NCBI RefSeq assembly: GCF_900198655.1
Contig: NZ_FZPO01000015.1
Span: forward strand, 53,388-117,387
Direction of reading: 5' to 3'
DNA length: 64,000 nucleotides
Source of the DNA: Helicobacter equorum
Lineage (GTDB): Bacteria > Campylobacterota > Campylobacteria > Campylobacterales > Helicobacteraceae
Below are positions 57,088 to 64,000 of this stretch, in pieces; the first letter of the stretch is position 1, and each line of letters opens with the position of its first letter. Position numbers and translations under genes: made by a program. Under the pieces are notes generated by a model, which had not been told where the DNA came from, searched no databases, and saw only the letters and a program-made list of their open reading frames with translations.

Positions 57088-58440
57088 ATGTCAAAATTTT
57101 CGCTTCACCATAAGCTTATAAAGATTTTTTCTATTGCCCTGCCAAGTGGCGCTAATTCACTGCTTGATATGGCAAATATAACGATTGGTATGTATTTTAT
57201 TGCGGATTTTTCCAAAGAACATATGATCGCACTTAATGTGGGTATGAGCTATATGATGATGCTTTTTGCAATCACGGCGATTTTTTTTATTGGGACAAGT
57301 GCACAAGTGTCTCGAGCCTATGGAGCCAAAGATTATCAACGCCTAAAAAGCATAATGGGCAATAATTTTCTTATCACGCTTTTTGTGTCTATTCCGCTTT
57401 TGATTGTGGCATTTATGGGTGGTGAGTTGTATTTGGATTGGATGGGTAATGGTGTAAGTGGCGAGACAAAACTCTTGGGTATGGAATATTTGGGAATTGT
57501 GGTGTTTGGAATTCCTGCCTTGATGATAAAAACAATTTGTATAGCCGGACTTTCTGCACTTGGTGATACCAAACGCATAATGTATATTAAATGCATCACC
57601 ACTACGCTAAATATCATACTCAATTATGTATTTATTTTTGGTTTTGATTTTGGGATTTTTACGCTAGATTCATTAGGTATTTTTGGCGCAGGATTATGTA
57701 ATGTGTGTATTACCTATCTTGAAGCATTGCTTCTTTTTGGTGTAATTTATATGCGCAAAAAAGTTATAGGCTTTACTTTTGTGTTACGCTTAGAGTATAG
57801 TAAAACAACATTTAGCGTTGGAATTCCTGCTGGTATCGAACGCTTTTTGACACTTTTTAGCCTTGTTTTGACACAAAAATTTATGAGTGATTATGGTGCT
57901 GATGTCATTGCAGGATTCCAAATAGGATCTAAGGTTGAAGCATTTATCCTTGCGTTTGGCTTTGGGTTTCAAGTTGCAGCTATGGCGCTTGTGGGACAGA
58001 GTTTGGGTAGAAAGCGTATGGATTTGGCATATGATTTTTTACACACACTTTTGTTGTATGCAAGTATTATGATGGGAATTTTGGGGCTTATGATTTGTGT
58101 GTTTGGCGTGGAATTATCTAGAATCTTTAACACCCAAGAAGCGGTATTGCGTGCGAGTTTGTATTATCTTATTGCAGTGGGCTTCTCTCAAGTGCCACTA
58201 GTGATTATTTTTTGCCTTGATGGAGCACTGCGTGGGGTAGGTGCGACTAAACTTTCTCTTATGATCAATGCTATGAGTATTTGGGTATTGCGGATTATAC
58301 CGATGTATATATGTGTGCTTTATCAAGGCGATGTGCGCTTTGTGTTTGGTATGATTTTTGTGGAGACATATTTACGCGCATTGATTTTTTGGATTATTTT
58401 TAAGAGTAGGGTTTGGGAGAAATTTATCAAGCGTTTTTAG
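57088..58440 (+). CDS. MATE-family multidrug efflux transporter
   Basis: Twelve-helix inner-membrane antiporter of 450 residues. It has the MATE features: an N-terminal SIALPSGANSLLDMANI helix, AQVSRAYGAKDYQRLK in the first half and the matching VGQSLGRKRMD in the second half, showing the internal two-fold repeat. It probably exports cationic compounds using H+ or Na+. The ATG at 57088 (MSKFSLHHK) is preferred over an upstream TTG within the methyltransferase gene. It overlaps aroK by 14 bases, tail to tail. Confidence 0.9.
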   Translation: MSKFSLHHKLIKIFSIALPSGANSLLDMANITIGMYFIADFSKEHMIALNVGMSYMMMLFAITAIFFIGTSAQVSRAYGAKDYQRLKSIMGNNFLITLFVSIPLLIVAFMGGELYLDWMGNGVSGETKLLGMEYLGIVVFGIPALMIKTICIAGLSALGDTKRIMYIKCITTTLNIILNYVFIFGFDFGIFTLDSLGIFGAGLCNVCITYLEALLLFGVIYMRKKVIGFTFVLRLEYSKTTFSVGIPAGIERFLTLFSLVLTQKFMSDYGADVIAGFQIGSKVEAFILAFGFGFQVAAMALVGQSLGRKRMDLAYDFLHTLLLYASIMMGILGLMICVFGVELSRIFNTQEAVLRASLYYLIAVGFSQVPLVIIFCLDGALRGVGATKLSLMINAMSIWVLRIIPMYICVLYQGDVRFVFGMIFVETYLRALIFWIIFKSRVWEKFIKRF

Positions 58441-58939
58441 AAATGCTAGAGGCATTATGGTGTGTAAGAATCTCTGTAAGAATCTCTGGAATGTCGTTGT
58501 TGGCATTAATAGTGTGATGTGCTACTTTGGTATAGAGATTCTGACGCTCAAGATAGAGTGCTTTGACTTGTGCTTGGTCACTAAAAAGAGGGCGTTTGTT
58601 ACGTTGTTGGTGATCAAGTCGTGCAAGGATCGTTTCAAAATCACTTTGTAAATAATAAATCTCTCCTAAGGTGTTTATGTTATTAAAGATTGGCATTCCT
58701 CCGCCTGTAGCAATGATAGCATTAGATACATTAGCACTAAGCCACCCAATGACTTGAGATTCTAACTCGCGAAATTTCTGCTCACCATATTGCGCAAAAA
58801 TTTCAGGAATATGTTGATTGTATGTCGTTTGGATAAGTGAATCTGTATCGAGTAAAAATCGCCCAATTTTTTGTGCGAGAGCTGAACCTATCGTGGTTTT
58901 GCCACTGCCCATAAAGCCTATAAGCACAATGTTTGACAT
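58427..58939 (-). CDS. aroK: Shikimate kinase
   Basis: Phosphorylates shikimate in the aromatic pathway. The P-loop GFMGSGKTT is at residues 8-16, followed by LLDTDS near residue 34, FRELE near 56 and ATGGGMP near residue 77. Length is 170 residues. A 12-base tandem duplication (58463-58486) encodes a repeated EILT near the C-terminus. It is the last gene of recA-eno-ftsB-like-AMIN-aroK and overlaps the AMIN gene by one base. Confidence 0.95.
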   Translation of the reverse strand: MSNIVLIGFMGSGKTTIGSALAQKIGRFLLDTDSLIQTTYNQHIPEIFAQYGEQKFRELESQVIGWLSANVSNAIIATGGGMPIFNNINTLGEIYYLQSDFETILARLDHQQRNKRPLFSDQAQVKALYLERQNLYTKVAHHTINANNDIPEILTEILTHHNASSISKNA

Positions 58940-59535
58940 TATTTAAACTCCAACATATAACCATCGCGTTGCGCATTAATGTCATAGGCATATTGTCCAT
59001 CGAGTTCAAGCGAGATTCGATAAAAATTTTCGTGGCTAGAAAATACGACTTGTTTTATGTATTTTTTGTCTAGGATTTGTGTTTGATTGATGGCTTTATC
59101 CATACCTTCAAAATCTAAGACAATGCGGTAAGGGTTTGGCAAAATAAAGTGTCGCACATTTGGGTATTGGGTAGTGATAAAGATTGTATTATTATCAAAA
59201 ATAAGCTCAAAGTCTCCGAATTTAAGGCGTTTTTCACCAGTATATTTTTTGCCTATAGCCTTCTGTGTAAGTTCTAGTGGATAATGCCAATCAATGTTTT
59301 GGTATATTTGAAGTTCTTTGGTTGATATGGTGCCATCGATATTTTGGTATGTGATGTTCACTTTTTGTAGCACACGCGCGGTAGATGGCAAAGCAATTTC
59401 TATATCTTGAAAAAATTCTTTTTTTGGTTTTCTTTGATTATGCTGTTCTTCTTTTGGGGTGATAGAGGGCTCAAAAGGATCTTCTCTAGCAATGAGGATA
59501 CCCCAGCATATAAGCAGTGCAATGATGTATTTCAT
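58939..59535 (-). CDS. AMIN-domain periplasmic protein
   Basis: A 198-residue exported protein with a short hydrophobic signal segment (residues 1-17), a charged low-complexity linker (about 20-45) and a beta-rich AMIN-type domain in the C-terminal half (LPNPYRIVLDFEGM near residue 132, ending DGYMLEFK). AMIN domains target proteins to peptidoglycan or secretin complexes. No amidase or secretin domain is attached. The gene between eno and aroK in H. pylori is similar in place. It overlaps the preceding gene by 4 bases. Confidence 0.75.
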   Translation of the reverse strand: MKYIIALLICWGILIAREDPFEPSITPKEEQHNQRKPKKEFFQDIEIALPSTARVLQKVNITYQNIDGTISTKELQIYQNIDWHYPLELTQKAIGKKYTGEKRLKFGDFELIFDNNTIFITTQYPNVRHFILPNPYRIVLDFEGMDKAINQTQILDKKYIKQVVFSSHENFYRISLELDGQYAYDINAQRDGYMLEFK

Positions 59536-59795
59536 TTTGGTTCTAACCCCTTAAGCTCAAAAATATCTTTTTGAATCTTCGCATTTTGCTTTTGGAGCAA
59601 ATCGACTTCTTGGAGTAATTTTTCTTGCTGTTTGCGCAAACTTAGTAGCGTGTGGAGTGAGGCATTCCCAAAGAGTAGGAATGTGCTATAAGACAAAAGC
59701 ACCATCAACACCGAAGAAATGACAAGAAATGTTTTATTAATCTGCATCCATCGCTTGAATCTCGAGGGCTGTTGATAGAGCTCTTGCATACCCAT
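59532..59795 (-). CDS. FtsB/DivIC-like septum formation initiator protein
   Basis: An 87-residue bitopic protein: a basic N-terminus, one membrane helix (about residues 21-43) and a Leu/Gln/Lys-rich coiled coil (about 50-80) ending LKGLEPK. This is the architecture of FtsB/DivIC, which joins FtsL and FtsQ at the divisome. The identity is inferred from architecture and from the matching place in H. pylori. It starts 9 bases after eno and overlaps the AMIN gene by 4 bases. A second ATG two codons in is an alternative start. Confidence 0.75.
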   Translation of the reverse strand: MGMQELYQQPSRFKRWMQINKTFLVISSVLMVLLSYSTFLLFGNASLHTLLSLRKQQEKLLQEVDLLQKQNAKIQKDIFELKGLEPK

Positions 59796-59803
59796 TCTTT
59801 GTA

Positions 59804-61081
59804 TTATTTCTTAAAGAGTTGTGTGCCTAAATACTCGCTATTAGAAAGTTTAGATTCTATTTCTAAGAGGCGATTGTATTTTGCAATCCTTTCACTTCTA
59901 GCTGTAGATCCTGTTTTTATTTCACCAGTATTAAGCGCAATAGCAAAATCCGCAATAAAGTTATCTTCACTTTCTCCGCTTCTATGACTCATAATGCATT
60001 TATAAGCATTGCGTTGTGCGAGTCGCACCGCCTGCATGGTTTGTGTGATAGTACCTATTTGGTTAGGTTTTATCAAAATAGCATTAGCGATATTTTTTTC
60101 AATTCCTTGTGCGAGAATCTTTTTGTTAGTTACAAATAAATCGTCGCCTACAAGCTGAATCTTATTTCCAAGTCGTTGTGTGAGATAACTCCACCCCTCC
60201 CAATCATCTTCACTCAAGCCATCTTCGATAGAAACAATAGGATATTTTTGCACCATTTCCTCATAATATGCCACAAGTTCTTGCGAAGTTAGTTTGCGCC
60301 CTTCTCCTGCAAGATGATACATACCGCTTTCATCGATAAGTTCGCTACTAGCGACATCAAGAGCGATAGCAATCTCATCACCAGGTTTATATCCTGCTTT
60401 TTCTATGGCTTGGAGGATAATTTCAATAGGTTGTGTATTGCTTGTAAGATTAGGTGCAAAACCTCCTTCATCACCGATACTTGTGATGTGATTTTGCTCA
60501 TTAAGAATCTTTTTGAGATATTGATACACTTCCGCACTAGCACGTAGTGCCTCACTAAAACTATCAAAGCCTAATGGCATAATCATATATTCTTGAAAAT
60601 CTACCGTGTTATCAGCGTGGCTACCACCATTGATGATATTCAGCATAGGCACAGGCAATACAAGTGCATTTGCGCCACCTAAATAACGATAAAGCGGTAT
60701 ATGGAGGCTTTTTGCTGCTGCACGAGCAGTCGCCATAGAAACACCAAGCGTGGCGTTAGCACCAAGTTTAGAGAAATTTTGTGTGCCATCTAGATCTTTA
60801 AGTGTTGCATCAATTAGTCCTTGATCGTATGGACTAGCACCTACTAAGGCTTCACATATGCTAAGATCAACATTTTCACAAGCTTTTAAGACCCCTTTAC
60901 CTAAAAAGCGATTTTTGTCGCCATCGCGTAATTCTAGCGCTTCTCTTTTACCTGTGCTTGCACCACTTGGGACGATAGCACTTTCTTTTGTGCCATCATT
61001 TAATTCTACAATTGCCTTAATGGTTGGGTTACCTCGTGAATCTAGCACCTCTTGTGAATAAATCTTGCTAATACGCACCAT
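59804..61081 (-). CDS. eno: Enolase
   Basis: Interconverts 2-phosphoglycerate and phosphoenolpyruvate. It has the N-terminal SRGNPT and SGASTG motifs, metal ligands in [22 protein letters not shown] and [10 protein letters not shown], and the LIKPNQIGT plus [10 protein letters not shown] motifs near the C-terminus. Length is 425 residues. AGAGGAG lies before the ATG; it lies 24 bases downstream of recA. Confidence 0.97.
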   Translation of the reverse strand: MVRISKIYSQEVLDSRGNPTIKAIVELNDGTKESAIVPSGASTGKREALELRDGDKNRFLGKGVLKACENVDLSICEALVGASPYDQGLIDATLKDLDGTQNFSKLGANATLGVSMATARAAAKSLHIPLYRYLGGANALVLPVPMLNIINGGSHADNTVDFQEYMIMPLGFDSFSEALRASAEVYQYLKKILNEQNHITSIGDEGGFAPNLTSNTQPIEIILQAIEKAGYKPGDEIAIALDVASSELIDESGMYHLAGEGRKLTSQELVAYYEEMVQKYPIVSIEDGLSEDDWEGWSYLTQRLGNKIQLVGDDLFVTNKKILAQGIEKNIANAILIKPNQIGTITQTMQAVRLAQRNAYKCIMSHRSGESEDNFIADFAIALNTGEIKTGSTARSERIAKYNRLLEIESKLSNSEYLGTQLFKK

Positions 61082-61105
61082 ATTTGCTCCTCTTTGTTAG
61101 ATTTT

Positions 61106-62149
61106 TTAGAGTTCCTCTTCCTCTGGCTCATCAGGAAGTGGCAAAATTTCATCTTTTATGCCAATTTGCTCACGGATCTTGTTTGTAATTTCTTGGGCAA
61201 TTGTTGGGTTTTCTTTTAAAAACACTTTTGCATTTTCGCGCCCTTGCCCAAGCTTCATATCGCCATAAGAAAGCCATGCTCCGCTTTTATCAATGATGTC
61301 AAGCTTGATACCATAATCAATAATTTCACCCTCTTTGCTAATGCCCTCACCAAACATAATATCAAATTCCGCTTCCCTAAATGGCGGTGCCACTTTGTTT
61401 TTGACCACCTTTGCTTTTGCGCGATTACCGATATTTTGTTCATTTTGTTTGAGAGTGGCAATGCGTCGTATGTCTATGCGCACACTCGCATAAAATTTGA
61501 GGGCATTACCACCTGTGGTTGTTTCTGGACTCCCATAGCCCATCATTCCAATTTTCATACGAATTTGATTGATAAAAATAAGTGTGGCATTCATCTTGTG
61601 TAAAACACCTGTGATTTTGCGTAGCGCGTGGCTCATAAGCCTCGCTTGTAAGCCTACATGTTGATCGCCCATATCACCATCAATTTCTGCTTTTGGTGTG
61701 AGGGCTGCCACAGAATCTATAACGATAAGATCTACTGCTCCACTGCGTGTAAGTGTCTCTAGGATTTCGAGTGCTTGTTCGCCATTATCTGGTTGAGAGA
61801 CAAGGAGATTTTGTGTATCTACACCAAGATTTTTTGCATAATACACATCTAGTGCGTGTTCTGCATCGATAAATGCTGCAATGCCACCATTTCTTTGGCA
61901 TTCTGCCACAATTTGTAATGCTAGTGTCGTTTTACCACTAGATTCAGGACCATAGATTTCTATAATTCTGCCCTTTGGCACACCACCTATGCCAAGCGCC
62001 ATATCAAGCCCTAGTGAGCCTGTAGAGATTGCATCGATTTTTTCTACTTGTTTATCCCCAAGTCGCACAAGCGCACCCTTACCAAATGCCTTATCAATCT
62101 GCTTGAGTGCAAGCTCGATGGCTTTTTGCCGTTTTTCATCTATCGCCAT
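61106..62149 (-). CDS. recA: Recombinase A
   Basis: DNA strand-exchange ATPase for homologous recombination and repair. Walker [10 protein letters not shown] is at residues 67-75, Walker [11 protein letters not shown] near residue 142, and the L2 loop [12 protein letters not shown] near residue 212. The acidic C-terminus ends PDEPEEEEL. Length is 347 residues. AAGGAT precedes the ATG. Confidence 0.98.
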   Translation of the reverse strand: MAIDEKRQKAIELALKQIDKAFGKGALVRLGDKQVEKIDAISTGSLGLDMALGIGGVPKGRIIEIYGPESSGKTTLALQIVAECQRNGGIAAFIDAEHALDVYYAKNLGVDTQNLLVSQPDNGEQALEILETLTRSGAVDLIVIDSVAALTPKAEIDGDMGDQHVGLQARLMSHALRKITGVLHKMNATLIFINQIRMKIGMMGYGSPETTTGGNALKFYASVRIDIRRIATLKQNEQNIGNRAKAKVVKNKVAPPFREAEFDIMFGEGISKEGEIIDYGIKLDIIDKSGAWLSYGDMKLGQGRENAKVFLKENPTIAQEITNKIREQIGIKDEILPLPDEPEEEEL

Positions 62150-62186
62150 TCTTATCCTTGTTGTAAAAGTGATTTTAAATCTTGGG

Positions 62187-62192
62187 ATTGTA
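62187..62192 (-). promoter_or_regulatory. -10-like box of recA
   Basis: On the minus strand the sequence reads GATACAAT (TACAAT at 62192-62187), about 40 bases before the recA ATG. No SOS-box pattern was recognised in this gap. Confidence 0.35.
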
Positions 62193-62251
62193 TCTTATAA
62201 GTTTGAAAAATATCTTTAAAAACCCAAACAAATTTTTAAAGCGATTTTTGT

Positions 62252-62257
62252 TACAAT
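62252..62257 (+). promoter_or_regulatory. -10-like box of mqnD
   Basis: TTGTTACAATGTCC carries TACAAT at 62252-62257, about 36 bases before the mqnD start, in the divergent gap with recA. Confidence 0.4.
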
Positions 62258-62292
62258 GTCCATGACACAAAAGATTTAAGGATATTATAGTG

Positions 62293-63198
62293 ATGAAACA
62301 CCCACAATCTATACCGCAATATTTATTTAGCAAAAAGCGACATCTTAGTGTCGCACATAGCCCCGATGCTGATGATTTATTTATGTATTATGCGATCAAT
62401 TTTGGTTGGGTGGATTCTACACAAGTGGAATTTAGTGCGTGTGCTGAAGATATACAGACGCTCAATGAAGCAACCCTGCAAGGTGAGTATGATATTAGCG
62501 CGATTTCTTTTGGATTGTATCCGCTTGTTTGTGAGGATTATGCACTATTGCGGACAGGTGTGAGTTTTGGGAATGGCTATGGACCAAAGCTTATTAAAAA
62601 ACGCACTACTACACTAAAAAGAGACTTCAAGGTTGCGCTAAGTGGTGCACATACGACAAATGCCTTACTTTTCGAGCTTGCATATCCACATGCACGCATT
62701 GTCTATAAAAATTTTCTTGAGATAGAATCTAGTGTATTAAGTGGCGAGGTGCAAGCGGGTGTGCTTATCCACGAATCTATTTTGGGCTATGATGAAAGTT
62801 TGGTTGTTGAAGCAGAATTGTGGGATATTTGGTGTGATCTCAATAAACACGATTTACCTTTACCCTTGGGTGGTATGGCATTGCGTCGATCACTACCCCT
62901 TACTATCGCACTAGAGTGTGAATCTATGCTTACTAAGGCGGTGGAAATAGCTGTGCATAATAAAGCATTGCTTTCGCAAATGCTTTTAGAACGCAATCTT
63001 ATTAGGGTAGATTCTGCTAAGCTTGAGACATATCTTAATCTCTATGCAAATACAGATTCTATCACACTAAATCCCGTGCAGATTCAAGCTATTGATATGT
63101 TGTTTAAGCTTGGATTTGAGGCAGGGTTTTATCCCAATCTCATATATGCCACACAACATATGTTACCCCAAGAATATCTTGCACAACGATTTTCTTAA
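62293..63198 (+). CDS. mqnD: 1,4-dihydroxy-6-naphthoate synthase (futalosine menaquinone pathway)
   Basis: MqnD releases dihydroxy-naphthoate from cyclic dehypoxanthine futalosine in the alternative menaquinone pathway used by Helicobacter and Campylobacter. The fold is like a periplasmic binding protein without a signal. It has the N-terminal VAHSPDADDLFMYYAI segment, a central GPKLIKK and AGVLIHESILGYDE, and LPLPLGGMALRR near residue 195. Length is 301 residues from the ATG at 62293; a GTG directly before it is possible. Other mqn genes are not in the window. Confidence 0.88.
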   Translation: MKHPQSIPQYLFSKKRHLSVAHSPDADDLFMYYAINFGWVDSTQVEFSACAEDIQTLNEATLQGEYDISAISFGLYPLVCEDYALLRTGVSFGNGYGPKLIKKRTTTLKRDFKVALSGAHTTNALLFELAYPHARIVYKNFLEIESSVLSGEVQAGVLIHESILGYDESLVVEAELWDIWCDLNKHDLPLPLGGMALRRSLPLTIALECESMLTKAVEIAVHNKALLSQMLLERNLIRVDSAKLETYLNLYANTDSITLNPVQIQAIDMLFKLGFEAGFYPNLIYATQHMLPQEYLAQRFS

Positions 63199-63219
63199 AA
63201 TACATTAAGAAGGATTTTT

Positions 63220-64000
63220 ATGGCATCGCAATTTGTCTATAACCTCTCGAGTCTTGTAAAAATTCTTACACCCAGTGTGCTTACGCGCGTAAGAGCAGAA
63301 TCTAGGATTACAAAGTTTTTGGCGAGCTTAGATTCTAAGGCATATGAGGGATTTGCGTTGCAACTTGGGTTATATCATCGCGTGTGCACACCTTTTACTA
63401 TCACTCCTCTTAGTGATACAGTCCAAAGCACCTATGAGCGACTTGGCACATATCCACCGCATTACGGAAGCATCAAAGAAAGCTATAAGTGGCGGCGTTT
63501 TAGCACATACCATTATGATATGCGATCATATGCGCGGTATTTTGATGAGAATCTTAAAGTGTATTATGGGTTTGGCGATGTGAATTATTATTTCACACAA
63601 CCAAGCATTACCAAATCGCGACCCATTAGTGAATCTAATCAAAATTCTATTGTATTAAAGCTTGAGCAAAATAGGCATTTTACCTTTATCAAAGATCCTT
63701 ATACATTTTCAGAAAAACAAGATCGTATTTTCTTTCGTGGAGCGTGTTATCAAGAGCATAGATCAAGATTTTTAGAGCAATTTTTTGACGCACCATTTTG
63801 TGATATCGGACACACGGGTAGTAAGTCTGTGCATACACAATACCTAAAACCCAGAGTATCCATCGCTAAGCATTTGCCTTATAAATTTCTTTTAAGTTTA
63901 GAGGGTAATGATGTGGCGAGTAACCTAAAATGGGTGCTTAGTAGCAATTCTTTGTGTATGATGCCACGCCCAAAATACGAAACATGGTTTATGGAATCTA
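63220..64000 (+). CDS. GT90-family (CAP10-like) LPS glycosyltransferase, partial
   Basis: The frame begins at ATG 63220 (AGAAGGA upstream) and is still open at the window edge after 260 codons, so the 3' end is missing. The region from about residue 160 has RIFFRGACYQEHRSRFL, then LKPRVSIAKHLPYKFLLSLEG, then SSNSLCMMPRPKYETWF. This is the pattern of GT90/CAP10 'lipopolysaccharide A'-type transferases, which move xylose or glucose onto surface glycans. A role in LPS decoration is likely. No G tract is seen in the visible part. Confidence 0.82.
   Translation, partial: MASQFVYNLSSLVKILTPSVLTRVRAESRITKFLASLDSKAYEGFALQLGLYHRVCTPFTITPLSDTVQSTYERLGTYPPHYGSIKESYKWRRFSTYHYDMRSYARYFDENLKVYYGFGDVNYYFTQPSITKSRPISESNQNSIVLKLEQNRHFTFIKDPYTFSEKQDRIFFRGACYQEHRSRFLEQFFDAPFCDIGHTGSKSVHTQYLKPRVSIAKHLPYKFLLSLEGNDVASNLKWVLSSNSLCMMPRPKYETWFMES

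Noticed and set aside
1..64000. tRNA or rRNA genes, CRISPR arrays, insertion sequences and prophage genes.
   Set aside because: I searched the gaps by eye for cloverleaf-like sequences, spaced repeats and transposase-like proteins and found none.

Overview
The window reads as a stretch of chromosome from an Epsilonproteobacterium of the genus Helicobacter, most likely an enterohepatic species rather than H. pylori. The base composition is AT-rich. Several gene strings match the order I remember from H. pylori: hemA-proS-hemC; fliF-fliG-fliH-dxs; prfA-rpsT and glmM-lspA; comF-like-tmk-coaD; pheS-pheT-aroA-(ansA)-ispH; recA-eno-ftsB-like-AMIN-aroK. Differences from H. pylori include a monomeric isocitrate dehydrogenase, an ammonium transporter where H. 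pylori has urease beside lspA, and a multi-gene membrane glycosylation block. The genus is an inference from gene order and homopolymer-G contingency tracts.

Layout: 1-4.3 kb tail of a polyprenyl synthase gene and hemA-proS-hemC; 4.3-6.8 kb gyrA; 6.9-8.5 kb a poly-G-controlled membrane glycosyltransferase-like gene; 8.6-12.9 kb Zn alcohol dehydrogenase, monomeric icd, rluA-type pseudouridine synthase; 12.9-13.7 kb an unknown gene broken by a frameshift; 13.7-16.4 kb lgt-panB-ruvB; 16.5-21.0 kb ppiD-like-ftsA-ftsZ-membrane protein; 21.1-27.6 kb, minus strand, hisC-fliF-fliG-fliH-dxs; 27.8-31.5 kb phosphohexomutase, pyrC, waaA; 31.6-38.0 kb the phase-variable glycan block; 38.0-41.5 kb, minus strand, cysteine desulfurase-like, dapB, prfA, rpsT; 41.6-43.4 kb glmM-lspA; 43.4-46.5 kb, minus strand, amt, comF-like, tmk, coaD; 46.6-54.1 kb pheST, aroA, ansA, ispH, panC; 54.1-58.4 kb hypF, a methyltransferase, MATE transporter; 58.4-62.1 kb, minus strand, recA-eno-ftsB-like-AMIN-aroK; 62.3-64 kb mqnD and the start of a GT90 glycosyltransferase. 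I see no tRNA, rRNA, CRISPR array or insertion sequence. No gene-free stretch exceeds about 210 bases.

The most interesting part is 31.6-38.0 kb. A UbiA-type prenyl-phosphate phosphoribosyltransferase, two multi-spanning GT-C glycosyltransferases (GT39-like and GT87-like), a GtrA protein, an SMR-type small transporter, an NAD(P) sugar epimerase/reductase and a SAM methyltransferase lie together just after waaA. Five of these seven genes contain a G tract of 10-14 bases inside the reading frame, and a sixth tract controls the lone membrane protein at 6.9 kb. By reading frames, the GT39-like gene is ON, the GtrA gene is in one of three possible C-terminal states, and the other four genes are OFF. 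I infer a phase-variable system that loads a pentose on a lipid carrier, flips it and transfers it to a surface molecule.

A second global signal is the 7-mer AGAATCT/AGATTCT. I counted 16 copies in the first 5 kb, where about one is expected from composition. It occurs in all codon phases, on both strands and between genes.
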